From Flavobacteriales bacterium (GTDB lineage Bacteria; Bacteroidota; Bacteroidia; Flavobacteriales_E; Vicingaceae), in NCBI GenBank assembly GCA_020853105.1, contig JADYZM010000041.1:1-35291 (forward strand): a DNA stretch of 35,291 bases, read 5' to 3'. The notes beneath the pieces were generated by a model. It ran no database searches. It worked only from the letters and a program-made list of their open reading frames with translations, and was not told where the DNA came from. Position 1 is the first letter of the stretch. Each line of letters begins with the position of its first letter. A program made the position numbers and the translations under genes. Below, in pieces: positions 15,993 through 24,609 of this stretch.

Positions 15993-16592
15993 ATGGCAAT
16001 ATACGAGTATAATGGGTTTAAACCTGTAATTTACCCGTCTGCATTTGTACATCCACAAGCAGCAGTAACAGGAAACGTTATCATAGGAAAAGATGTTTAT
16101 ATCGGTCCGGGAGCTGCAATACGTGGCGATTGGGGAAAAATTATAATTGAAGACGGTTGTAATGTTCAGGAAAATTGCACAATACACATGTTTCCGGGTA
16201 CAACAACACTTTTAAAGAAAGGGGCTCACATCGGACACGGAGCAATTGTTCATGGAGCAGTAATTGGTGAAAATTGTTTGGTAGGCATGAATAGTGTGGT
16301 GATGGACGATGTTATTATGGAAGAAGAATGCATAGTGGGAGCGCTTTGCTTGGTTCCTTCAAAAATGGAAGTACCAAGAAGAAGTTTATTGGTTGGAAAT
16401 CCGGCACAAATCATCAAACAAGTGAGTGATGAAATGATTTCGTGGAAAACAAAAGGCACATTGCTTTATCAAACACTACCGAAAGCTTGCTTCGAAACTC
16501 TTAAAATATGTGAACCTTTAAGAGAAGAAGAACCAAACCGTCCATCGCAAGAAAGTATGTATTCTACATGGAACACCATAAAAAACAGCTAA
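15993..16592 (+). CDS. Gamma-carbonic-anhydrase-like hexapeptide protein (PaaY/CaiE type)
   Basis: 199 residues with a left-handed beta-helix of hexapeptide repeats from about 20 to 150 (VIIGKDVYIGPGAAIRGDWG, IGHGAIVHGAVIGENCLVG). H65 (TIHMF), H82 and H87 (GHGAIVH) match the zinc ligands of gamma-class carbonic anhydrases. The C-terminal segment (WKTKGTLLYQ, then CEPLREEEP) matches PaaY, a thioesterase/carbonic-anhydrase homologue linked to phenylacetate catabolism. No paa gene is nearby, so the substrate is open. Its stop codon is followed with no gap by the TTG start of the first TPR gene, suggesting translational coupling. Confidence 0.85.
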   Translation: MAIYEYNGFKPVIYPSAFVHPQAAVTGNVIIGKDVYIGPGAAIRGDWGKIIIEDGCNVQENCTIHMFPGTTTLLKKGAHIGHGAIVHGAVIGENCLVGMNSVVMDDVIMEEECIVGALCLVPSKMEVPRRSLLVGNPAQIIKQVSDEMISWKTKGTLLYQTLPKACFETLKICEPLREEEPNRPSQESMYSTWNTIKNS

Positions 16593-18104
16593 TTGACTAT
16601 TTTCAATACATATTATTTTTATAAGCGATTTGTTACAATTACAGTTTTTTTGTTTTTAATTTCAGGCACAATTGCTCAAAATTATCAACAAACAATTGAC
16701 TCTCTAAAAAATGAATTGGAAAGGGTTAAAAAATTACCCAAAACCATTCATAACGATACAGTCAGAATACGAATTCTAAAATCTTTGGTAGATAACATCT
16801 ACGAAGATGAAATCTGGGGAAAATACAACAAAGAGCTTATTTCCTTAACCAAAAGCCTTATAACATCTGAAAAAACAGAAATTCAAAGGAAAATTCAACT
16901 TTCTTACGCCTTAGCTTTAAACGATGACGGGTTGTATTATGAAAACAAAGGAAATGGAGTTGAAGCAAAAAAACAATTTTATAAAAGCCTCGAATTAGTT
17001 GAAAAACTTAATTCAAAAGAAGAACTCGCCACTGTTCTGAACAACTTGGCTTATCACTATAAATTTGAAGGCGACTTGGTTAAATCTTTAGAAATAAATT
17101 TAAGAAGTCTAAAACTACGCGAAGAAATAAATGACCAATTGGGAATAGCAAACTCGCTCAATAATATAGGCTTGATATATGTTTTGGAGGGAAATAAAAA
17201 ATTAGCAAAAGATTATTTCATTAAAAGTGCCAGTATCACCGAAAAAATAGATGATAAGTATTTACTATCTTCAACCTATGTCAATCTTGCCGTGATTTAT
17301 GCAGGAGAACGTTATTTTTTAAAGGCTATTGAGTTTTATGCCAGAGCAAAGGTATTGCAAAATCAAATTGGCGACATAAATGGTGTGGCATATACTCTGA
17401 TTAATATGGGAACCGTTTATGAATCTATGAAAAACTTTACAGAGGCAGAAAAGTTGTATTTAGAAGGTTTGCAAATATTTGAAAATATTAAATCAGAAGA
17501 TGGAATTTCTTGGGCATATTTAAATTTAGGAAATATTAAATTTTCAACTGGCAAGTATGATTTATCCAGAAAATATTTAGATAGTTCCGCCTATTTTGCC
17601 AACAAAATAAATATGCCGGAGATGCTTAAAAAAATTGAATCTTCATATTACCAATTGGATTCTGCAACAGGCAATAATCTTGGTGCATTTGAACATTATA
17701 AAAAATTTATTTTTTTTCGCGATGGCATTTCTAATCAAGAAACCGAAAAAAAAAATCTAAAACAACGTATGCAATTTGAGTATGAGAAAAAAGAATCCAT
17801 TCTCAAAGAACAGCAACACAGCGAAAAAATAATCAATCAAGAAACCAGCAGAAAACAACAACTCATAATATGGATTATTGTAATAATCTTAATCTTTGTT
17901 TTTTCCATCACTCTCGTTATATTCCGATCATTGCGAACAACTAAAAAACAGAAAATAATAATTGAAAAACAAAAACTGCTTGTAGAAAACAAGCAAGAAG
18001 AAATTCTTGATAGCATTCGATACGCCCGTAAAATTCAAGATGCTATATTAACACAACAAATTTATATTCAACGGAATTTATCCCGATTAAAAAACCAACA
18101 ATAA
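16593..18104 (+). CDS. Periplasmic TPR sensor with truncated PP2C-linker tail, paralogue 1
   Basis: 503 residues from TTG. The signal peptide (VTITVFLFLISGTIAQ) supports this start. Residues about 90-380 hold about six to seven tetratricopeptide repeats (LNNLAYHYKFEGDLVKSLEI, LNNIGLIYVLEGN), followed by a charged juxtamembrane helix, a membrane helix at about 422-444 and a cytoplasmic coiled coil of KQK-IIIEKQK type. The tail reads LDSIRYARKIQDAIL, then YIQRNLSRLKNQQ, and stops. In full-length Bacteroidota TPR-phosphatases this linker runs straight into a SpoIIE-type PP2C domain, absent here. It is probably a signal-input subunit; ligand unknown. First of seven paralogues, abutting the PaaY-like gene and the next paralogue. 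Confidence 0.85.
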   Translation: MTIFNTYYFYKRFVTITVFLFLISGTIAQNYQQTIDSLKNELERVKKLPKTIHNDTVRIRILKSLVDNIYEDEIWGKYNKELISLTKSLITSEKTEIQRKIQLSYALALNDDGLYYENKGNGVEAKKQFYKSLELVEKLNSKEELATVLNNLAYHYKFEGDLVKSLEINLRSLKLREEINDQLGIANSLNNIGLIYVLEGNKKLAKDYFIKSASITEKIDDKYLLSSTYVNLAVIYAGERYFLKAIEFYARAKVLQNQIGDINGVAYTLINMGTVYESMKNFTEAEKLYLEGLQIFENIKSEDGISWAYLNLGNIKFSTGKYDLSRKYLDSSAYFANKINMPEMLKKIESSYYQLDSATGNNLGAFEHYKKFIFFRDGISNQETEKKNLKQRMQFEYEKKESILKEQQHSEKIINQETSRKQQLIIWIIVIILIFVFSITLVIFRSLRTTKKQKIIIEKQKLLVENKQEEILDSIRYARKIQDAILTQQIYIQRNLSRLKNQQ

Positions 18105-19541
18105 ATGTTAAAGTGTTTTTTCATCATATTTACTGTTGCAATTTCATCACTGAATTTCAATTATGCACAATCAAACAAATATGCTGACAGCCTTTTAACA
18201 GTCTTTAAAACAGCAAAAGACGATACAAATAAAGTGAAAGTGTTAAAAGCACTTTTCTTTGAATTTGAATTCAAGGATATAAAAAAAGCCGATTTATTTG
18301 CTAAAGAATCGCTAAAACTAGCCCAGCAATTAAACTATAAAAAAGGAATCGCTTATGGACATACAATTTTAGGCTACTTACAAGAAGACAAAGGAAAATT
18401 AAATGAAGCTATCATTCTTCACCAACAGGCACTAAATATGTTCAAATCTATTAACCATGAAAATGAAATAGGTATGTCACATCGTAACTTAAGTTCTATA
18501 TATTCTCTATTGGGAAAATATCCGAAATCATTGGAAAACACTCTTCTTTCACTGAAAATATCCGAAAAGAAAAACGATATTGCTTCAATTGCAGCTGACT
18601 ATACCAACTTAGGATCAATTTATATAGAAATGGGAGAATATAAAAAGGCACTAGGCTATTTTTTCAAATCTTTAGAACTAAAGAAAAAAAATTCAAAAAA
18701 TAAAAATCTTGAATCTGCTTTGAACAATATAGGCGTAGCTTATAAAGAACTTACCCAATATGACAATGCCATAAAATACATTAACCTTGCTATTGAAGAG
18801 GGAGTAAAAAATGACAACTTACGCTCACTATTAATTTCTTATATCAACATTGGCGGCATATATGACGAAAAAAAAATGCACGAAAAAGCTATCGATTATT
18901 ACAACAAAGCCATTACAGTTGCCAATATTGCCGAAGACAAAAATTCCCTCACAATCACCTATGCCAACTTAGGCTCATCGTATCTATTTTTAAAAAATTA
19001 TGAGTTGTCAAAAAATTACTTGTTAAAAGCAAAAGAAATGGCAGAAGAAATAAATTCTCCTGTTCTGCTCAAGTTGGTGAATGAATTTTTGAGTGATTTT
19101 TATAAAGAAACCAAAGATTTTAAAAATGCCCTTTTTCATTATAAACAATCTTCCCACTTTAAAGATTCTATTTTTAACATTGAAAAACACGAAGATATAA
19201 CTCGGCAGGAATTAACTTATGAATTTGAAAAAAAAGAAGCTGAATTAAAAGCCAATCAAGATAAAAAAGACATACTCGCCAACGAAGATAAAAAACGAAA
19301 CCGAATGTTTATCTGGTTTTTGGTTTTTGCCTTACTTTCAGTTTTTTCAATTGTATTTCTTATTTATAAAGCCTTGAAAACAACAAAAAAACAGAAGCAA
19401 ACCATTGAAAAACAAAAAGAATTGGTAGAAGAAAAACAAAAGGAAATTCTGGATAGCATTATTTACGCTAGAAGAATTCAAGATTCTATTTTTACATCTG
19501 TAGTTTATATGGAGAGAAATATTAATCGACTTAAAAGATAA
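18105..19541 (+). CDS. Periplasmic TPR sensor with truncated PP2C-linker tail, paralogue 2
   Basis: 478 residues; ATG immediately after the previous stop. The signal peptide ends near NYAQ (residue about 23). TPR region at about 75-350, with about seven 40-residue repeats (GMSHRNLSSIYSLLGKYPKS, LESALNNIGVAYKELTQYDN). Membrane helix at about 399-421 (FIWFLVFALLSVFSIVFLIY). The coiled coil KQTIEKQKELVEEKQKEI is followed by LDSIIYARRIQDSIF, then YMERNINRLKR and stop. Predicted topology: TPRs in the periplasm, coiled coil in the cytoplasm. No catalytic domain is present. The juxtamembrane segment is of the short type shared with paralogues 1 and 3. Confidence 0.85.
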   Translation: MLKCFFIIFTVAISSLNFNYAQSNKYADSLLTVFKTAKDDTNKVKVLKALFFEFEFKDIKKADLFAKESLKLAQQLNYKKGIAYGHTILGYLQEDKGKLNEAIILHQQALNMFKSINHENEIGMSHRNLSSIYSLLGKYPKSLENTLLSLKISEKKNDIASIAADYTNLGSIYIEMGEYKKALGYFFKSLELKKKNSKNKNLESALNNIGVAYKELTQYDNAIKYINLAIEEGVKNDNLRSLLISYINIGGIYDEKKMHEKAIDYYNKAITVANIAEDKNSLTITYANLGSSYLFLKNYELSKNYLLKAKEMAEEINSPVLLKLVNEFLSDFYKETKDFKNALFHYKQSSHFKDSIFNIEKHEDITRQELTYEFEKKEAELKANQDKKDILANEDKKRNRMFIWFLVFALLSVFSIVFLIYKALKTTKKQKQTIEKQKELVEEKQKEILDSIIYARRIQDSIFTSVVYMERNINRLKR

Positions 19542-19545
19542 AATA

Positions 19546-20958
19546 TTGTCAAAAACTATAACATATCCTTTATTAATCATTGCAATCACAATACTGAATG
19601 TAATGAGCGGTTTGGCTCAAAGCAAACTGAAAATTGATACTGCTCAAGTTAACCGTTTGAACGACCAATCAACAGACTTTAGAATTAAAGGAAAATTAGA
19701 TTCAGCTTATTATACAGCATCAAAAAGTTTACAATTAGCACAAAAATTCAACTACAATGAAGGTGAAGCAAAAGCATTTTACAACATCGGCATTCTATTA
19801 TACATCAAAGGGGAATACAATCAAGCATTAGACACATTAAACAAATCTCTTCATATTTATCAAGTAACAAAAAACAAAGAGCGATATTCATCAGTATTAA
19901 CCGTTATCGGTGGTGTAAAAAATGCAACAGGAGATTTGATTGGAGCAATTGAATACCAACTTAAATCAATTAAAATAAAAGAAGAAATAGGCGACTCAGC
20001 AAATCTTGCAGCAGCATACTCCAACATTGGTAATGTATATATGTCAACATCAGATTACGACAGAGCCCTTTCATTTTTTAAAAAATCATTGGAACTGAAC
20101 AGTAAACACAAAAATTATCAAAAAATCCCTGATAATTATTATAACATTGCTTCAGCATATAAACTTAAAGGAGAAGATAAATTTTCTTACTCGTATATCA
20201 AAAAATCAATCTATTATGCAGACAGCTTAGGGCTAGAACCTCCTCTCTCCTATTCATACGGTCTGATTGCTGGATTGGAACTCAATAAAAAAAACTATAA
20301 AAATGCATTATCCTATTGCGTGAAAGCAGTAGAAATTTCCGAAAAGTTAGGCGACAAACGAATGATGTCGGCACATTTTCAGCGTCTAGGAACAATTTAC
20401 AATCAGATGGGGAATTTCAAATTAGCCGAAAAAAACCTTATCACTGCTTTAGATTTAGCAAATTCAATTAACTATTTAGAACAGATTATTGAAATTCAAG
20501 CAAAATTGAGTAAATTGTACGAGGAAAATCAATCTTATGAAAAAGCATTAAATTATTATATTGGGTATAAAAAGGCAGAAGAATCTTTGTTAAATATGGA
20601 AAAAAACAAAGAAATGACTAAAAAAGAAATGGCGTTTGAATACAATAAAAGAGAGTCAGCAATAAAAACAGAACAGGAAAAAAAAGAAACCTTGGTAAAA
20701 TTAGAACATCAGCAACAGCAACTATTTATGCAATTTTTAGGAATTGCAATTACTTCAATACTCATTATTTTAGCATTGATAGCAAGAAACCTGATGTTAA
20801 CCAAAAAACAAAAAGTTGTCATCGAAAAACAAAAAGGACTGGTTGAAGAAAAGCAAAAAGAAATTTTGGACAGCTTTCGATATGCCAGAAAAATACAAGA
20901 TGCTATTTTACCTCAACACAACTACATAGAAAAAACTATCAATCGGCTTAAAAATTAG
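19546..20958 (+). CDS. Periplasmic TPR sensor with truncated PP2C-linker tail, paralogue 3
   Basis: 470 residues from TTG, 4 bases after the previous stop; the signal peptide (YPLLIIAITILNVMSGLAQ) fixes this start. About six to seven TPRs span about 60-345 (AAAYSNIGNVYMSTSDYDRA, KRMMSAHFQRLGTIYNQMGN). Membrane helix at about 392-413. The cytoplasmic tail has VVIEKQKGLVEEKQKEI, then LDSFRYARKIQDAIL and YIEKTINRLKN before the stop. In this copy the tail keeps the ILPQ form common in full-length SpoIIE-type phosphatases (usually ILP), which supports descent from that architecture. Confidence 0.85.
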   Translation: MSKTITYPLLIIAITILNVMSGLAQSKLKIDTAQVNRLNDQSTDFRIKGKLDSAYYTASKSLQLAQKFNYNEGEAKAFYNIGILLYIKGEYNQALDTLNKSLHIYQVTKNKERYSSVLTVIGGVKNATGDLIGAIEYQLKSIKIKEEIGDSANLAAAYSNIGNVYMSTSDYDRALSFFKKSLELNSKHKNYQKIPDNYYNIASAYKLKGEDKFSYSYIKKSIYYADSLGLEPPLSYSYGLIAGLELNKKNYKNALSYCVKAVEISEKLGDKRMMSAHFQRLGTIYNQMGNFKLAEKNLITALDLANSINYLEQIIEIQAKLSKLYEENQSYEKALNYYIGYKKAEESLLNMEKNKEMTKKEMAFEYNKRESAIKTEQEKKETLVKLEHQQQQLFMQFLGIAITSILIILALIARNLMLTKKQKVVIEKQKGLVEEKQKEILDSFRYARKIQDAILPQHNYIEKTINRLKN

Positions 20959-20962
20959 TGAA

Positions 20963-22375
20963 TTGAAACATTTATTATATACCATATTGTTTTTTTGCAT
21001 TTTATGGACTCACAACGGGTTTAGCCAAGACATAAATGCTTTGGATTCTTTAAAAAACGAACTTAAAACAGTCAAAAACGATACTATAAAACTTCAACTT
21101 TTAAGCCACATTATAGAAATAGAAAACGAAGAAGATGTTTGGCCCAAATACAATCTGCAAATGAAATTGCTTGCTGAGAAAGTTATTGTTTCAAAAAAAA
21201 CAAAATCAGAAGTAAATGTGGCAATGCAATATTTAGCTGAAGCATATAACAACATTGGATACCAACTTGATAACCAAGGAAACATTCCCCTAGCCTTAGA
21301 AAACTATGAAAAAGCACTAAAAATTCATGAAAAGGAAAATAACAAGTTGGGGATAGGTGTAGCTCTCCTTAATATTGGTGCTATTTTCGGCAAACAAGAA
21401 GAGTTCGAAAAAGCTTTGGAGTATTACAAAAAAGGATTTGATTTTTTTAATGAAATCAATCATAAAAACAGAGCAGCATTAGCCTTAAATAACATGGGTT
21501 TTATTTATAACACAACTGGAGATACTTCAAAAGCCATGAACACTTTTAAACAGGGTTTAAAAGTGAGTGAGGAAATAAACGACTCATTTTTAATTGTACT
21601 GTTCTTAGGAAATATTTCTACAATTTATAGCCAGAATGGAGAATTTCAAACTGCACTCGAATATGCAAACAAGGGGCTTGAAATTAGTTTAAAAAACAAC
21701 TTTCACCAGAATACGGCAAAGTTGTATAACGTAATCGGAAACATCTATAAATACCAAGGAAATTATAATGAAGCAAAAGCTTTCTTCATTAAATCTTATG
21801 AACTCAGCAAAAAAATTAGAAATCCAGAGGTAAATGGAATTGCAGCTAGTGGATTAAAAATAATTTATGAAACCCAAAAAAAATATGAATTGGCATACAA
21901 GTACTTTAAAGAAGAAATACAAATGCGAGATAGTGTCCAAAACGAATCCAACTTCCGTCATAGTATTCAATTAAAATCAAAATACGAATACGAAAAAAAA
22001 GCAGCCACAGATAGTATAGCAAATGCAAAAGAAAAGGAAATAACAGATGCCGAAATCGCCCAACAACAGTCTGAAATAAAAGCAAAAAGAAATCAGCAAT
22101 ACGGTTTAATCGGAGGAATTATTTTAGTTGTTGTATTTGCTGGAGTTGTATATAATCGATTAAAAGTAACCCAACAACAAAAAAGAATTATTGAAGAGCA
22201 AAAAATTGAAGTTGAAAAACAAAAACTAATTGTTGAAAAACAAAAAGAGATAGTCGAGGAAAAACAAGAGGAAATTCTATCAAGTATTCGGTATGCCAGA
22301 AGAATTCAAGATGCAATTATTACACCAATTGGCTACATCGAAAAAAATATAAATCGTCTAAAACGAATTTACTAA
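20963..22375 (+). CDS. Periplasmic TPR sensor with truncated PP2C-linker tail, paralogue 4 (longest coiled coil)
   Basis: 470 residues from TTG; the signal peptide (HLLYTILFFCILWTHNGFSQ) fixes the start. TPRs at about 80-320 (VALLNIGAIFGKQEEFEKAL, LALNNMGFIYNTTGDTSKAM). The periplasmic juxtamembrane helix is of the long type (YEYEKKAATDSIANAKEKEI). Membrane helix at about 378-397. The coiled coil carries exactly 14 residues more than in paralogues 1, 2, 3, 5 and 6 (two additional KQKxIVE heptads) before LSSIRYARRIQDAII, then YIEKNINRLKRIY. The usual D of LDS is S. The stop overlaps the next ATG by one base. Confidence 0.85.
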   Translation: MKHLLYTILFFCILWTHNGFSQDINALDSLKNELKTVKNDTIKLQLLSHIIEIENEEDVWPKYNLQMKLLAEKVIVSKKTKSEVNVAMQYLAEAYNNIGYQLDNQGNIPLALENYEKALKIHEKENNKLGIGVALLNIGAIFGKQEEFEKALEYYKKGFDFFNEINHKNRAALALNNMGFIYNTTGDTSKAMNTFKQGLKVSEEINDSFLIVLFLGNISTIYSQNGEFQTALEYANKGLEISLKNNFHQNTAKLYNVIGNIYKYQGNYNEAKAFFIKSYELSKKIRNPEVNGIAASGLKIIYETQKKYELAYKYFKEEIQMRDSVQNESNFRHSIQLKSKYEYEKKAATDSIANAKEKEITDAEIAQQQSEIKAKRNQQYGLIGGIILVVVFAGVVYNRLKVTQQQKRIIEEQKIEVEKQKLIVEKQKEIVEEKQEEILSSIRYARRIQDAIITPIGYIEKNINRLKRIY

Positions 22376-23859
22376 TGAAATCCAAATTAGTAACAACACT
22401 ACTATTAAGCATTACAACTATTTGTTGCTTGTCTCAAAGTGCGTTACAAAAAAATGTTTACGATTCATTGTGGAATGTTTGGACAAACAATGCCCAACAC
22501 GACACAGCCAGGTTAGAAGCTATTAAAAAAATTGCCTGGGAAGGTTACCTCTTTTCCCAGCCCGACAGTGCATTTTATTTTGCACAGCTAGAATACGAAT
22601 TCGCTACAAAAAGAAATTTAAAAAAATACCAGGCTGATGCACTAAATACACAAGGAGCATCATTTTTTATTAAAACCGATTATGCAAAATCAATCGAATA
22701 TCATACACGCAGTTTAAAAATAAGGGAAGAAATAAACGATAAAAAAGGAATTGCAGCATCATTGGGAAATATCGGTAATATTTTTAAAGATCAAGGAGAT
22801 GCTACTAATAATTTACAAGAAAAGAGAATTTTATACAACAATGCAATCAAGTACCACAATAAAGGATTAAAAATTAAACAACAGATTAAAGATAAGATGG
22901 GAATTGCAGCGTCACTCAGTAATTTAGGAATCGCATATAGAAGTCAAGGACATATAGAAACCGATACCATTCAAAAAGAAAAATTCTATCTCCAAGCTTT
23001 ATCTCATCAAGAAAAGAGCTTAGAAATTCAACAATCATCAAGTAATTTAAGGGCTATTGCCAACAATTACTCTAATATGGGACTGGTTTATACTTCCCTT
23101 TGTGAAATCGAAAAAAACAAAAATAAAAGAAACGAATTTTATAAAAAATCTATTGATTCCTATATTAAAAGCTTAGAAATACTTCAAAAAATTGGACATC
23201 AACAAGGAATTGCAAGAGCCCTTGTAAACATTGGAACAATTTATTTAGAAAAAGCAAAAACTACAGAAAATGCTTCACAAAAAAGAACTTTACTACTCAC
23301 CGTCATAGACTATAGCAAACAGGCACTTCACATTGCTCTAAAAAGAGGATTCTCTCGAGAAATTGAAGGTTCAACACAACAATTATTCATTTGTTATAAA
23401 GCTTTAAAACAATATAATTTAGCACTCCAAATGCATGAATTATTCAGTGCGACAAAAGACAGCATAAGAAGTGTTGAAAATCAAAACGAAGTAATTAGAC
23501 AAGTTCTAAAATACGAATATGAAAAAAAAGCAGCAACAGACAGTATTTCTAACGAAAAAGAAAAACAAATAAAAGACATTGAAATACAAAAACAACAAAC
23601 AGAAATAAATGCAAAGAGAATTCAACAATATGGGCTTTACGGAGGATTATTTTTGGTTATTTTATTTGCAATCATAATCTTTAACAGACTACAGCTTACC
23701 AGAAAACAAAAAATTATCATAGAAAAACAGAAAGAAATAGTAGAAGAAAAACAAAAAGAAATTTTGGACAGCATTCGCTATGCCAGAAAGATTCAAGACG
23801 CCACATTAACACCAGTCAGCTATATTGAAAGAAGCATTCATCGTTTAAAAAATAATTAA
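22375..23859 (+). CDS. Periplasmic TPR sensor with truncated PP2C-linker tail, paralogue 5 (51-residue repeats), next to the phosphatase
   Basis: 494 residues; ATG overlaps the previous stop by one base. Signal peptide to about residue 21. After ordinary repeats, four consecutive units at 123-173, 174-224, 225-275 and 276-326 are each 51 residues long rather than 40, with an extra segment between the two TPR helices (GDATNNLQEKRILYNNAIKY and equivalents). Long-type juxtamembrane helix (ATDSISNEKEKQIKDIEI), membrane helix at about 416-436, then coiled coil, LDSIRYARKIQDATL and YIERSIHRLKNN. The free phosphatase gene lies 36 bases downstream in the same frame, so this is the likeliest donor of that domain. 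Confidence 0.86.
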   Translation: MKSKLVTTLLLSITTICCLSQSALQKNVYDSLWNVWTNNAQHDTARLEAIKKIAWEGYLFSQPDSAFYFAQLEYEFATKRNLKKYQADALNTQGASFFIKTDYAKSIEYHTRSLKIREEINDKKGIAASLGNIGNIFKDQGDATNNLQEKRILYNNAIKYHNKGLKIKQQIKDKMGIAASLSNLGIAYRSQGHIETDTIQKEKFYLQALSHQEKSLEIQQSSSNLRAIANNYSNMGLVYTSLCEIEKNKNKRNEFYKKSIDSYIKSLEILQKIGHQQGIARALVNIGTIYLEKAKTTENASQKRTLLLTVIDYSKQALHIALKRGFSREIEGSTQQLFICYKALKQYNLALQMHELFSATKDSIRSVENQNEVIRQVLKYEYEKKAATDSISNEKEKQIKDIEIQKQQTEINAKRIQQYGLYGGLFLVILFAIIIFNRLQLTRKQKIIIEKQKEIVEEKQKEILDSIRYARKIQDATLTPVSYIERSIHRLKNN

Positions 23860-23895
23860 TAAGTTAGTCCAAACACATGTATATAAAACACATTT

Positions 23896-24606
23896 ATGGA
23901 AACTGCAGTTGAAAATGATAACTTTTTTATCTTCTATAAACCAAAAGATATTGTTAGTGGCGATTTTTATTGGGCTCTTGCTCATAAACCAAAAACAAAA
24001 GAAAATGAATTGTTTTATATTTGTACGGCAGATTGTACAGGGCACGGTGTGCCTGGTGCACTAATGAGTATGTTGGGTATTTCACATCTCAACGAATCTA
24101 TAATAGAAAAAGGACTTGCCGAACCACACGAAATATTAAATAATGTTCGTAAAGGGATTATTGAATCCTTAGACTCTGAAGGAAACAATGAAGAAAACAA
24201 AGACGGAATGGATTGTGTTTTATGCTCTTTTGATTTTAAAACAAATAAGCTGGAGTTTGCAGCAGCTAATAACCCCCTTTGGATATTCAGAAATGGAGAA
24301 ATGATTGAATATAAACCCGATAAAATGCCTGTTGGAAAATACCAAAGAGATGCCTCATCGTTTACTTTACAAGCTGTTGACTTACAAAAAGGAGACATTG
24401 TTTATACTTTTACAGATGGTTTTGCCGACCAGTTTGGAGGCGACAAAGGAAAAAAACTAAAATACAAACCCTTTCAACAAATTTTAATGGATATTGCAAA
24501 TTTACCCATGAAAAACCAACACGAAAAACTAGATAAATTGTTTGAAAAATGGAAAGGAAATTTAGAACAAGTTGACGATGTTTTAGTTATTGGTATCAAA
24601 ATTTAA
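23896..24606 (+). CDS. Stand-alone SpoIIE/RsbU-type PP2C serine phosphatase catalytic domain
   Basis: 236 residues with no sensor, membrane or linker region: the protein begins about ten residues before the first catalytic strand. Metal-binding motifs are complete: D23 in KPKDIVSGDFYW, D46 in ADCTGHGVPGA, D106 in GMDCVLCSF, D174 in TDGFADQF and D227/D228 in QVDDVLVIG. SpoIIE-type phosphatases dephosphorylate Ser/Thr on proteins such as STAS anti-anti-sigma factors; no such partner is in the window. Normally the domain is preceded by a helical linker ending in A-RIQ-AIL that controls activity. Here that linker is found only on the seven TPR proteins of the same operon. The next TPR gene starts 3 bases after the stop. 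Confidence 0.93.
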   Translation: METAVENDNFFIFYKPKDIVSGDFYWALAHKPKTKENELFYICTADCTGHGVPGALMSMLGISHLNESIIEKGLAEPHEILNNVRKGIIESLDSEGNNEENKDGMDCVLCSFDFKTNKLEFAAANNPLWIFRNGEMIEYKPDKMPVGKYQRDASSFTLQAVDLQKGDIVYTFTDGFADQFGGDKGKKLKYKPFQQILMDIANLPMKNQHEKLDKLFEKWKGNLEQVDDVLVIGIKI

Positions 24607-24609
24607 TAC

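Noticed and set aside
24015..24398. Minus-strand 127-codon frame opposite the phosphatase
   Set aside because: It lies wholly within a strongly conserved plus-strand catalytic domain and shows no recognisable protein features; it is a shadow frame.
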